Of a stretch of 64,000 bases of DNA, positions 24,143 to 36,667 are shown one piece after another. This DNA comes from Osmia lignaria lignaria. Taxonomy: Eukaryota; Arthropoda; Insecta; Hymenoptera; Megachilidae. The stretch lies in the NCBI RefSeq assembly GCF_051020975.1, contig NW_027478161.1, positions 8,370,001-8,434,000 on the forward strand, written 5' to 3'. Within the stretch, counting starts at the first letter, position 1. Each line of letters opens with the position of its first letter. The position numbers were made by a program, and so were the translations under genes. The notes under the pieces were generated by a model. That model was not told the origin of the DNA. It ran no database searches and saw nothing but the letters and a program-made list of their open reading frames with translations.

Positions 24143-24974
24143 TTGCAGATTTATCTCAAGGGAAGGGGCCTGACGGACATATTTCGAGATATTTCTTCTT
24201 CTTGTTGGTCTTCTTCTGCACAGCTAAGCTGGAAGTGGCATTTGCAGCTCGCAATGGTGCAGAGTTATCTCAAAGAAAGGGGCCACGGTGTTTCTGTATC
24301 TCTATTATGTTGGTGCGGCTTCGGATCTTTTAAAGATCTCGATATATCTCGAAAACTACGCTTCTGATCAAAAAATATCATAGAACCTAAATTGTGGGAA
24401 AGTTAATTCTCTACAAAAAAGGTCTCTTAAGATTTTGCCATAGCTCGCTTTGTTTCCGAGATATTTGCAGATTTATCTCGAGGGAAGGGGCCTGACGGAC
24501 ATATTTCGAGATATTTCTTCTTCTTGTTGTTCTTCTTCTGCACAGCTAAGCTGGAAGCGGCATTTGCGGCTCGCACTAGTGCAGAGTTATCTCAAAGAAA
24601 GGGGCCACGGTGTTTCTGTATCTCTATTATGTTGGTGCAGCTTCGGATCTTTTAAATATCTCGATATATCTCGAAAACTAGGCTTCTGATCAAAAAATAT
24701 CATAGAACATAAATTGTAGGAAACATAATTCTCTACAAAAAAGGTCTCTTAACATTTTGCCATAGCTCGTTTCCTTTCCGAGATATTTGCAGATATATCT
24801 CAAGGGAAGGGGCTTGACGGACATATTTCGAGATATTTCCTCTTCTTGTTGTTCTTCTTCTGCACAGCTAAACTGGAAGTGGCATTTCCAGCTCGCAATA
24901 GCGCAGAGTTATCTCAAAGAAAGGGGCCACGGTGTTTCTGTATCTCTATTATGTTGGTGCGGCTTCTGAACTTT
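24143..24974. repeat. Second copy of the 17-monomer-offset block
   Basis: This is the counterpart of 18669-19500. Private changes here are TTTAAAGATCTCG and GAAAGTTAATTC. The final unit also has GGCTTCTGAAC in place of GGCTTCGGAAC, which places a stop in the shared 222-nt frame. Confidence 0.8.
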
Positions 24975-26074
24975 TAAATATCTTGATATATCTCGAGAAC
25001 TACGCATCTGATCAAAAAATATCATAGAACATAAAAAGTAGGAAACTTAATTCTCTACAAATAAGGTCTCTTAACATTTTGCCATAGCTCGCTTCGTTTC
25101 CGAGATATTTGCAGATTTATCTCAAGGGAAGGGGCCTGACGGACATTTTTCGAGATATTTCTTCTTCTTGTTGTTCTTCTTCTGCACAGCTAAGCTGGAA
25201 GTGGCATTTGCAGCTCGCAATAGTGCAGAGTTATCTCGAAGAAAGGGGCCACGGTGTTTCTGTATCTCTATTATGTTGGTGCGGCTTCGGAACTTTTAGA
25301 TATCTTGATATATCTCGAGAACTACGCATCTGATCAAAAAATATCATAGAACATAAAAAGTAGGAAACTTAATTCTCTACAAAAAAGGTCTCTTAACATT
25401 TTGCCATAGCTTGCTTCGTTTCCGAGATATTTGCAGATTTATCTCAAGGGAAGGGGCCTGACGGACATATTTCGAGATATTTCTTCTTCTTGTTGTTCTT
25501 CTTCTGCACAGCTAAGCTGGAAGTGGCATTTGCAGCTCGCAATAGTGCAGAGTTATCTCAAAGAAAGGGGCCACGGTGTTTCTGTATCTCTATTAAGTTG
25601 GTGCGGCTTCGGAACTTTTAAATATCTTGATATATCTCGAGAACTACGCATCTGATCAAATAATATCATAGAACATAAAAAGTAGGAAACTTAATTCTCC
25701 ACAAATAAGGTCTCTTAACATTTTGCCATAGCTCGCTTCGTTCCCGAGATATTTGCAGATTTATCTCAAGGGAAGGGGCCTGACGGACATATTTCGAGAT
25801 ATTTCTTCTTCTTGTTGGTCTTCTTCTGCACAGCTAAGCTGGAAGTGGCATTTGCAGCTCGCAATAGTGCAGAGTTATCTCGAAGAAAGGGGCCACGGTG
25901 TTTCTGTATCTCTATTATGTTGGTGCGGATTCGGATCTTTTAAATATCTCGATATATCTCGAAAACTACGCTTCTGATCAAAAAATATCATAGAACGTAA
26001 ATTGTGGGAAACATAATTCTCTACAAAAAAGGTCTCTTAACATTTTGCCATAGCTCGCTTCGTTTCCGAGATAT

Positions 26075-26395
26075 TTGCAGATTTATCTCAAGGGAAGGGG
26101 TCTGACGGACATATTTCGAGATATTTCTTCTTCTTATTGTTCTTCTTCTGCACAGCTAAGCTGGAAGTGGCATTTGCAGACGCAATAGTGCAGAGTTATC
26201 TCAAAGAAAGGGGCCACGGTGTTTCTGTATCTCTATTATGTTGGTGCGGCTTCGGAACTTTAAAATATCTTGATATATCTCGAGAACTACGCATCTGATC
26301 AAAAAATATCATAGAACGTAAAAAGTAGGAAACTTAATTCTCTACAAATAAAGTCGCTTAACATTTTGCCATAGCTCGCTTCGTTTCCGAGATAT
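26075..26395. repeat. 321-bp monomer with 1-bp deletion
   Basis: The usual TTTGCAGCTCGCAATAG reads TTTGCAGACGCAATAG (about 26174-26189), a net loss of one base with a substitution. It shifts the 222-nt frame, and this unit therefore has no open frame. It also carries CTTATTGTTC in the triplet tract. Confidence 0.9.
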
Positions 26396-29300
26396 TTGCA
26401 GATTTATCTCAAGGGAAGGGGCCTGACGGACATATTTCGAGATATTTCTTCTTCTTGTTGTTCTTCTTCTGCACAGCTAAGCTGGAAGTGGCATTTGCAG
26501 CTCGCAATAGTGCAGAGTTATCTCAAAGAAAGGGGCCACGGTGTTTCTGTATCTCTATTATGTTGGTGCGGCTTCGGAACTTTTAAATATCTTGATATAT
26601 CTCGAGAACTACGCATCTGATCAAAAAATATCATAGAACATAAAAAGTAGGAAACTTCATTCTCTACCAAAAAGGTCTCTTAACATTTTGCCATAGCTCG
26701 CTTCGTTTCCGAGATATATGCAGATTTATCTCAACGGAAGGGGCCTGACGGACATATTTCGGGATATTTCTTCTTCTTGTTGTTCTTCTTCTGCACAGCT
26801 AAACAGGAAGTGGCATTTCCAGCTCGCAATAGTGCAGAGTTATCTGAAAGAAAGGGGCCACGGTGTTTCTGTATCTCTATTATGTTGGTGCGGCTTCGGA
26901 ACTTTTAAATATCTTGATATATCTCGAGAACTACGCATCTGATCAAATAATATCATACAACATAAAAAGTAGGAAACTTAATTCTCTACAAATAAGGTCT
27001 CTTAACATTTTGCCATAGCTCGCTTCGTTTCCGAGATATTTGCAGATCTATCTCAAGGGAAGGGGCCTGACGGACATATTTCGAGATATTTCTTCTTCTT
27101 GTTGTTCTTCTTCTGCACAGCTAAGCTGGAAGCGGCATTTGCGGCTCGCACTAGTGCAGAGTTATCTCAAAGAAAGGGGCCACGGTGTTTCTGTATCTCT
27201 ATTATGTTGGTGCAGCTTCGGATCTCTTAAATATCTCGATATATCTCGAAAACTACGCTTCTGATCAAAAAATATCATAGAACATAAATTGTAGGAAACA
27301 TAATTCTCTACAAAAAAGGTCTCTCAACATTTTGCCATAGCTCGTTTCGTTTCCGAGATATTTGCAGATATATCTCAAGGGAAGGGGCCTGACGGACATA
27401 TTTCGAGATATTTCCTCTTCTTGTTGTTCTTCTTCTGCACAGCTAAACTGGAAGTGGCATTTCCAGCTCGCAATAGCGCCTAGTTATCTCAAAGAAAGGG
27501 GCCACGGTGTTTCTGTATCTCTATTATGTTGGTGCGGCTTCGGAACTTTTAAATATCTTGATATATCTCGAGAACTACGCATCTGATCAAAAAATATCAT
27601 AGAACATAAAAAGTAGGAAACTTAATTCTCTACAAATAAGGTCTCTTAACATTTTGCCATAGCTCGCTTCGTTTCCGAGATATTTGCAGATTTATCTCAA
27701 GGGAAGGGGCCTGACGGACATTTTTCGAGATATTTCTTCTTCTTGTTGTTCTTCTTCTGCACAGCTAAGCTGGAAGTGGCATTTGCAGCTCGCAATAGTG
27801 CAGAGTTATCTCGAAGAAAGGGGCCACGGTGTTTCTGTATCTCTATTATGTTGGTGCGGCTTCGGAACTTTTAGATATCTTGATATATCTCGAGAACTAC
27901 GCATCTGATCAAAAAATATCATAGAACATAAAAAGTAGGAAACTTAATTCTCTACAAAAAAGGTCTCTTAACATTTTGCCATAGCTCGCTTCGTTTCCGA
28001 GATATTTGCAGATTTATCTCAAGGGAAGGGGCCTGACGGACATATTTCGAGATATTTCTTCTTCTTGTTGTTCTTCTTCTGCACAGCTAAGCTGGAAGTG
28101 GCATTTGCAGCTCGCAATAGTGCAGAGTTATCTCAAAGAAAGGGGCCACGGTGATTCTGTATCTCTATTATGTTGGTGCGGCTTCGGAACTTTTAAATAT
28201 CTTGATATATCTCGAGAACTACGCATCTGATCAAATAATATCATAGAACATAAAAAGTAGGAAACTTAATTCTCCACAAATAAGGTCTCTTAACATTTTG
28301 CCATAGCTCGCTTCGTTTCCGAGATATTTGCAGATTTATCTCAAGGGAAGGGGCCTGACGGACATATTTCGAGATATTTCTTCTTCTTGTTGGTCTTCTT
28401 CTGCACAGCTAAGCTGGAAGTGGCATTTGCAGCTCGCAATAGTGCAGAGTTATCTCGAAGAAAGGGGCCACGGTGTTTCTGTATCTCTATTATGTTGGTG
28501 CGGCTTCGGATCTTTTAAATATCTCGATATATCTCGAAAACTACGCTTCTGATCAAAAAATATCATAGAACGTAAATTGTGGGAAACATAATTCTCTACA
28601 AAAAAGGTCTCTTAACATTTTGCCATAGCTCGCTTCGTTTCCGAGATATTTGCAGATTTATCTCAAGGGAAGGGGTCTGACGGACATATTTCGAGATATT
28701 TCTTCTTCTTGTTGTTCTTCTTCTGCACAGCTAAGCTGGAAGTGGCATTTGCAGCTCGCAATAGTGCAGAGTTATCTCAAAGAAAGGGGCCACGGTGTTT
28801 CTGTATCTCTATTATGTTGGTGCGGCTTCGGAACTTTTAAATATCTTGATATATCTCGAGAACTACGCATCTGATCAAAAAATATCATGGAACATAAAAA
28901 GTAGGAAACTTAATTCTCAACAAAAAAGGTCTCTTAACATTTTGCCATAGCTCGCTTCGTTTCCGAGATATTTGCAGATTTATCTCAAGGGAAGGGGCCT
29001 GACGGACATATTTCGAGATATTTCTTCTTCTTGTTGTTCTTCTTCTGCACAGCTAAACTCGAAGTGGCATTTCCAGCTCGCAGTAGTGCAGAGTTATCTC
29101 AAAGAAAGGGGCCACGGTGTTTCTGTATCTCTATTATGTTGGTGCGGCTTCGGAACTTTAAAATATCTTGATATATCTCGAGAACTACGCATCTGATCAA
29201 AAAATATCATAGAACGTAAAAAGTGGGAAACTTAATTCTCTACAAATAAAGTCGCTTAACATTTTGCCATAGCTCGCTTCGTTTCCGAGATATTTGCAGA

Positions 29301-30484
29301 TTTATCTCAAGGGAAGGGGCCTGACGGACATATTTCGAGATATTTCTTCTTCTTGTTGTTCTTCTTCTGCACAGCTAAGCTGGAAGTGGCATTTGCAGCT
29401 CGCAATAGTGCAGAGTTATCTCAAAGAAAGGGGCCACGGTGTTTCTGTATCTCTATTATGTTGGTGCGGCTTCGGAACTTTTAAATATCTTGATATATCT
29501 CGAGAACTACGCATCTGATCAAAAAATATCATAGAACATAAAAAGTAGGAAACTTCATTCTCTACCAAAAAGGTCTCTTAACATTTTGCCATAGCTCGCT
29601 TCGTTTCCGAGATATATGCAGATTTATCTCAAGGGAAGGGGCCTGACGGACATATTTCGGGATATTTCTTATCCTTGTTGTTCTTCTTCTGCACAGGTAA
29701 ACAGGAAGTGGCATTTCCAGCTCGCAATAGTGCAGAGTTATCTGAAAGAAAGGGGCCACGGTGTTTCTGTATCTCTATTATGTTGGTGCGGCTTCGGAAC
29801 TTTTAAATATCTTGATATATCTCGAGAACTACGCATCTGATCAAATAATATCATACAACATAAAAAGTAGGAAACTTAATTCTCTACAAATAAGGTCTCT
29901 TAACATTTTGCCATAGCTCGCTTCGTTTCCGAGATATTTGCAGATTTATCTCAAGGGAAGGGGCCTGACGGACATATTTCGAGATATTTCTTCTTCTTGT
30001 TGTTCTTCTTCTGCACAGCTAAGCTGGAAGCGGCATTTGCGGCTCGCACTAGTGCAGAGTTATCTCAAAGAAAGGGGCCACGGTGTTTCTGTATCTCTAT
30101 TATGTTGGTGCAGCTTCGGATCTGTTAAATATCTCGATATATCTCGAAAACTACGCTTCTGATCAAAAAATATCATAGAACATAAATTGTAGGAAACATA
30201 ATTCTCTACAAAAAAGGTCTCTTAACATTTTGCCATAGCTCGTTTCGTTTCCGAGATATTTGCAGATATATCTCAAGGGAAGGGGCCTGACGGACATATT
30301 TCGAGATATTTCTTCTTCTTGTTGTTCTTCTTCTGCACAGCTAAGCTGGAAGTGGCATTTGCAGCTCGCAATAGCGCCTAGTTATCTCAAAGAAAGGGGC
30401 CACGGTGTTTCTGTATCTCTATTATGTTGGTGCGGCTTCGGAACTTTTAAACATCTTGATATATCTCGAGAACTACGCATCTGA
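26396..30484. repeat. 9-monomer-offset repeat (2898 bp)
   Basis: Units 26396, 26718, 27040 and 27362 recur as 29294, 29616, 29938 and 30260: standard; AACAGGAAGTGG; GAAGCGGCATTTGCGG with type-B end; AATAGCGCCTAG. The last unit is a hybrid in the second copy, with TTTCTTCTTC and AAGCTGG where the first has TTTCCTCTTC and AAACTGG. Confidence 0.65.
27040..28903. repeat. Second copy of the 22-monomer-offset block
   Basis: This is the counterpart of 19957-21820. The shared AATAGCGCCTAG and GGTGATTCTG changes are rare elsewhere in the window. Following units 28972, 29294 and 29616 match 22211, 22533 and 22855 at 21 monomers minus one base, so one unit (21889) was lost or gained between the two segments. 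Confidence 0.75.
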
Positions 30485-32481
30485 TCAAAAAATATCATAG
30501 AACATAAAAAGTAGGAAACTTCATTCTCTACCAAAAAGGTCTCTTAACATTTTGCCATAGCTCGCTTCGTTTCCGAGATATATGCAGATTTATCTCAAGG
30601 GAAGGGGCCTGACGGACATATTTCGGGATATTTCTTCTTCTTGTTGTTCTTCTTCTGCACAGCTAAACAGGAAGTGGCATTTCCAGCTCGCAATAGTGCA
30701 GAGTTATCTGAAAGAAAGGGGCCACGGTGTTTCTGTATCTCTATTATGTTGGTGCGGCTTCGGAACTTTTAAATATCTTGATATATCTCGAGAACTACGC
30801 ATCTGATCAAATAATATCATACAACATAAAAAGTAGGAAACTTAATTCTCTACAAATAAGGTCTCTTAACATTTTGCCATAGCTCGCTTCGTTTCCGAGA
30901 TATTTGCAGATTTATCTCAAGGGAAGGGCCCTGACGGACATATTTCGAGATATTTCTTCTTCTTGTTGGTCTTCTTCTGCACAGCTAAGCTGGAAGTGGC
31001 ATTTGCAGCTCGCAGTAGTGCAGAGTTATCTCAAAGAAAGGGGCCACGGTGTTTCTGTATCTCTATTATGTTGGTGCGGCTTCGGAACTTTTAAATATCT
31101 TGATATATCTCGAGAACTACGCATCTGATCAAAAAATATCATAGAACATAAAAAGTAGGAAACTTCATTCTCTACCAAAAAGGTCTCTCAACATTTTGCC
31201 ATAGCTCGCTTCGTTTCCGAGATATATGCAGATTTATCTCAAGGGAAGGGGCCTGACGGACATATTTCGGGATATTTCTTTTTCTTGTTGCTCTTCTTCT
31301 GCACAGCTAAACAGGAAGTGGCATTTCCAGCTCGCAATAGTGCAGAGTTATCTGAAAGAAAGGGGCCACGGTGTTTCTGTATCTCTATTATGTTGGTGCG
31401 GCTTCGGAACTTTTAAATATCTTGATATATCTCGAGAACTACGCATTTGATCAAATAATATCATAGAACATAAAAAGTAGGAAACTTAATTCTCTGCAAA
31501 TAAGGTCTCTTAACATTTTGCCATAGCTCGCTTCGTTTCCGAGATATTTGCAGATTTATCTCAAGGGAAGGGGCCTGACGGACATATTTCGAGATATTTC
31601 TTCTTCTTGTTGTTCTTCTTCTGCACAGCTAAGCTGGAAGCGGCATTTGCGGCTCGCACTAGTGCAGAGTTATCTAAAAGAAAGGGGCCACGGTGTTTCT
31701 GTATCTCTATTATGTTGGTGCAGCTTCGGATCTGTTAAATATCTCGATATATCTCGAAAACTACGCTTCTGATCAAAAAATATCATAGAACATAAATTGT
31801 AGAAAACATAATTCTCTACAAAAAAGGTCTCTTAACATTTTGCCATAGCTCGTTTCGTTTCCGAGATATTTGCAGATATATCTCAAGGGAAGGGGCCTGA
31901 CGGACATATTTCGAGATATTTCCTCTTCTTGTTGTTCTTCTTCTGCACAGCTAAACTGGAAGTGGCATTTCCAGCTCGCAATAGCGCAGAGTTATCTCAA
32001 AGAAAGGGGCCACGGTGTTTCTGTATCTCTATTATGTTGGTGCGGCTTCGGAACTTTTAAATATCTTGATATATCTCGAGAACTACGCATCTGATCAAAA
32101 AATATCATAGAACATAAAAAGTAGGAAACTTAATTCTCTACAAATAAGGTCTCTTAACATTTTGCCATAGCTCGCTTCGTTTCCGAGATATTTGCAGATT
32201 TATCTCAAGGGAAGGGGCCTGACGGACATTTTTCGAGATATTTCTTCTTCTTGTTGTTCTTCTTCTGCACAGCTAAGCTGGAAGTGGCATTTGCAGCTCG
32301 CAATAGTGCAGAGTTATCTCGAAGAAAGGGGCCACGGTGTTTCTGTATCTCTATTATGTTGGTGCGGCTTCGGAACTTTTAGATATCTTGATATATCTCG
32401 AGAACTACGCATCTGATCAAAAAATATCATAGAACATAAAAAGTAGGAAACTTAATTCTCTACAAAAAAGGTCTCTTAACA

Positions 32482-35400
32482 TTTTGCCATAGCTCGCTTC
32501 GTTTCCGAGATATTTGCAGATTTATCTCAAGGGAAGGGGCCTGACGGACATATTTCGAGATATTTCTTCTTCTTGTTGTTCTTCTTCTGCACAGCTAAGC
32601 TGGAAGTGGCATTTGCAGCTCGCAATAGTGCAGAGTTATCTCAAAGAAAGGGGCCACGGTGTTTCTGTATCTCTATTATGTTGGTGCGGCTTCGGAACTT
32701 TTAAATATCTTGATATATCTCGAGAACTACGCATCTGATCAAATAATATCATAGAACATAAAAAGTAGGAAACTTAATTCTCCACAAATAAGGTCTCTTA
32801 ACATTTTGCCATAGCTCGCTTCGTTTCCGAGATATTTGCAGATTTATCTCAAGGGAAGGGGCCTGACGGACATATTTCGAGATATTTCTTCTTCTTGTTG
32901 GTCTTCTTCTGCACAGCTAAGCTGGAAGTGGCATTTGCAGCTCGCAATAGTGCAGAGTTATCTCGAAGAAAGGGGCCACGGTGTTTCTGTATCTCTATTA
33001 TGTTGGTGCGGCTTCGGATCTTTTAAATATCTCGATATATCTCGAGAACTACGCATCTGATCAAATAATATCATACAACGTAAATAGTAGGAAACTTAAT
33101 TCTCTACAAATAAGGTCTCTTAACATTTTGCCATAGCTCGCTTCGTTTCCGAGATATTTGCAGATTTATCTCAAGGGAAGGGCCCTGACGGACATATTTC
33201 GAGATATTTCTTCTTCTTGTTGGTCTTCTTCTGCACAGCTAAGCTGGAAGTGGCATTTGCAGCTCGCAATAGTGCAGAGTTATCTCAAAGAAAGGGGCCA
33301 CGGTGTTTCTGTATCTCTATTATGTTGGTGCGGCTTCGGAACTTTTAAATATCTTGATATATCTCGAGAACTACGCATCTGATCAAAAAATATCATAGAA
33401 CATAAAAAGTAGGAAACTTCATTCTCTACCAAAAAGGTCTCTCAACATTTTGCCATAGCTCGCTTCGTTTCCGAGATATATGCAGATTTATCTCAAGGGA
33501 AGGGGCCTGACGGACATATTTCGGGATATTTCTTTTTCTTGTTGTTCTTCTTCTGCACAGCTAAACAGGAAGTGGCATTTCCAGCTCGCAATAGTGCAGA
33601 GTTATCTGAAAGAAAGGGGCCACGGTGTTTCTGTATCTCTATTATGTTGGTGCGGCTTCGGAACTTTTAAATATCTTGATATATCTCGAGAACTACGCAT
33701 TTGATCAAATAATATCATAGAACATAAAAAGTAGGAAACTTAATTCTCTGCAAATAAGGTCTCTTAACATTTTGCCATAGCTCGCTTCGTTTCCGAGATA
33801 TTTGCAGATTTATCTCAAGGGAAGGGGCCTGACGGACATATTTCGAGATATTTCTTCTTCTTGTTGTTCTTCTTCTGCACAGCTAAGCTGGAAGCGGCAT
33901 TTGCGGCTCGCACTAGTGCAGAGTTATCTCAAAGAAAGGGGCCACGGTGTTTCTGTATCTCTATTATGTTGGTGCAGCTTCGGATCTGTTAAATATCTCG
34001 ATATATCTCGAAAACTACGCTTCTGATCAAAAAATATCATAGAACATAAATTGTAGGAAACATAATTCTCTACAAAAAAGGTCTCTTAACATTTTGCCAT
34101 AGCTCGTTTCGTTTCCGAGATATTTGCAGATATATCTCAAGGGAAGGGGCCTGACGGACATATTTCGAGATATTTCCTCTTCTTGTTGTTCTTCTTCTGC
34201 ACAGCTAAACTGGAAGTGGCATTTCCAGCTCGCAATAGCGCAGAGTTATCTCAAAGAAAGGGGCCACGGTGTTTCTGTATCTCTATTATGTTGGTGCGGC
34301 TTCGGAACTTTTAAATATCTTGATATATCTCGAGAACTACGCATCTGATCAAAAAATATCATAGAACATAAAAAGTAGGAAACTTAATTCTCTACAAATA
34401 AGGTATCTTAACATTTTGCCATAGCTCGCTTCGTTTCCGAGATATTTGCAGATTTATCTCAAGGGAAGGGGCCTGACGGACATTTTTCGAGATATTTCTT
34501 CTTCTTGTTGTTCTTCTTCTGCACAGCTAAGCTGGAAGTGGCATTTGCAGCTCGCAATAGTGCAGAGTTATCTCGAAGAAAGGGGCCACGGTGTTTCTGT
34601 ATCTCTATTATGTTGGTGCGGCTTCGGAACTTTTAAATATCTTGATATATCTCGAAAACTACGCTTCTGATCAAAAAATATCATAGAACATAAATTGTAG
34701 GAAACATAATTCTCTACAAAAAAGGTCTCTTAACATTTTGCCATAGCTCGTTTCGTTTCCGAGATATTTGCAGATATATCTCAAGGGAAGGGGCCTGACG
34801 GACATATTTCGAGATATTTCCTCTTCTTGTTGTTCTTCTTCTGCACAGCTAAGCTGGAAGTGGCATTTGCAGCTCGCAATAGTGCAGAGTTATCTCGAAG
34901 AAAGGGGCCACGGTGTTTCTGTATCTCTATTATGTTGGTGCGGCTTCGGAACTTTTAGATATCTTGATATATCTCGAGAACTACGCATCTGATCAAAAAA
35001 TATCATAGAACATAAAAAGTAGGAAACTTAATTCTCTACAAAAAAGGTCTCTTAACATTTTGCCATAGCTCGCTTCGTTTCCGAGATATTTGCAGATTTA
35101 TCTCAAGGGAAGGGGCCTGACGGACATATTTCGAGATATTTCTTCTTCTTGTTGTTCTTCTTCTGCACAGCTAAGCTGGAAGTGGCATTTGCAGCTCGCA
35201 ATAGTGCAGAGTTATCTCAAAGAAAGGGGCCACGGTGTTTCTGTATCTCTATTATGTTGGTGCGGCTTCGGATCTTTTAAATATCTCGATATATCTCGAA
35301 AACTACGCTTCTGATCAAAAAATATCATAGAACATAAATTGTAGGAAACATAATTCTCTACAAAAAAGGTCTCTTAACATTTTGCCATAGCTCGTTTCGT

Positions 35401-36667
35401 TTCCGAGATATTTGCAGATATATCTCAAGGGAAGGGGCCTGACGGACATATTTCGAGATATTTCCTCTTCTTGTTGTTCTTCTTCTGCACAGCTAAACTG
35501 GAAATGGCATTTCCAGCTCGCAATAGCGCAGAGTTATCTCAAAGAAAGGGGCGACGGTGTTTCTGTATCTCTATTATGTTGGTGCGGCTTCGGAACTTTT
35601 AAATATCTTGATATATCTCGAGAACTACGCATCTGATCAAAAAATATCATAGAACATAAAAAGTAGGAAACTTAATTCTCTACAAAAAAGGTCTCTTAAC
35701 ATTTTGCCATAGCTCGCTTCCTTTCCGAGATATTTGCAGATTTATCTCAAGGGAAGGGGCCTGACGGACATATTTCGAGATATTTCTTCTTCTTGTTGTT
35801 CTTCTTCTGCACAGCTAAGCTGGAAGTGGCATTTGCAGCTCGCAATAGTGCAGATTTATCTCAAAGAAAGGGGCCACGGTGTTTCTGTATCTCTATTATG
35901 TTGGTGCGGCTTCGGAACTTTTAAATATCTCGATATATCTCGAGAACTACGCATCTGATCGAAAAATATCATAGAACATAAAAAGTAGGAAACTTAATTC
36001 TCTACAAAAGAGGTCTCTTAACATTTTGCCATAGCTTGCTTCGTTTCCGAGATATTTGCAGATTTATCTCAAGGGAAGGGGCCTGACGGACATATTTCGA
36101 GATATTTCTTCTTTTTGTTGTTCTTCTTCTGCACAGCTAAGCTGGAAGTGGCATTTGCAGCTCGCAATAGTGCAGAGTTATCTCAAAGAAAGGGGCCACG
36201 GTGTTTCTGTATCTCTATTATGTTGGTGCGGCTTCGGATTTTTTAAATATCTTGATATATCTCGAGAACTACGCATCCGATCAAAAAATATCATAGAGCA
36301 TAAAAAGTAGGAAACTTAATTCTCTACAAAAAAGGTCTCTCAACATTTTGCCATAGCTCGCTTCGTTTCCGAGATATTTGCAGATGTATCTCAAGGGAAG
36401 GGGCCTGACGGACATATTTCGAAATATTTCTTATTCTTGTTGTTCTTCTTCTGCACAGCTAAGCTGGAAGTGGCATTTGCAGCCCGCAATAGTGCAGAGT
36501 TATCTCAAGGAAAGGGGCCACGGTGTCTCTGTACCTCTATTATGTTGGTGCAGCTTCGGAGCTTTTAAATATCTTGATATATCTCGAGAACTACGCATCT
36601 GATCAAAAAATATCATAGAACATAAAAAGTAGGAAACTTAATTCTCTACAAAAAAGGTCTCTTAACG
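32482..36667. repeat. 13-monomer duplication, copy 1 (4186 bp)
   Basis: This is the left copy of a tandem duplication of exactly 13 x 322 bp. Reading the two copies line by line I found no difference from 32482 up to 36673 and their counterparts. The first mismatch to the left is A at 32481 versus G at 36667, and to the right C at 36674 versus A at 40860. The unit contains 13 distinguishable monomers, including the AAGGGCCC, TTTTTCTTG, GGGGCGACGG, CAGATTTATCTC and CTTCTTTTTG classes. Identity over 4 kb in an otherwise variable array implies a very recent event or an assembly duplication. Confidence 0.9.
35498..35516. other. Perfect hairpin-forming inverted repeat in a monomer variant
   Basis: CTGGAAATGGCATTTCCAG has an 8-bp perfect stem and a 3-base loop. 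In most monomers the same place reads CTGGAAGTGGCATTTGCAG and has no such stem. The AAACTGGAAGTGG...TTTCCAG class has a 6-bp stem, and the G-to-A change here extends it to 8 bp. The variant is linked to GGGGCGACGG downstream in the same unit. Confidence 0.8.

Larger units (their letters stand above)
11421..30903. repeat. Array domain 2: mixed A/B monomers with GGTCTTC and GCGGCATTTGCGG classes
   Basis: Type-B 3' ends (CTCGATATATCTCGAAAAC, ACGCTTCTG, AAATTG[TG]AGG or AAATTGTGGG) alternate with type-A ends. Recurrent classes are the TTGTTGGTCTTC unit followed by a type-B end (12229, 13195, 14805, 18669, 21245, 24143, 25753, 28328), GAAGCGGCATTTGCGG units (18991, 19957, 24465, 27040, 29938), ATTTCCTCTTC with AATAGCGC units (19313, 20279, 23499, 24787, 27362), and AACAGGAAGTGG units preceded by ATATATGCAG (16737, 19635, 22855, 26718, 29616, 30582). 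The classes recur in similar order several times, with insertions and losses of units between copies. Confidence 0.65.
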
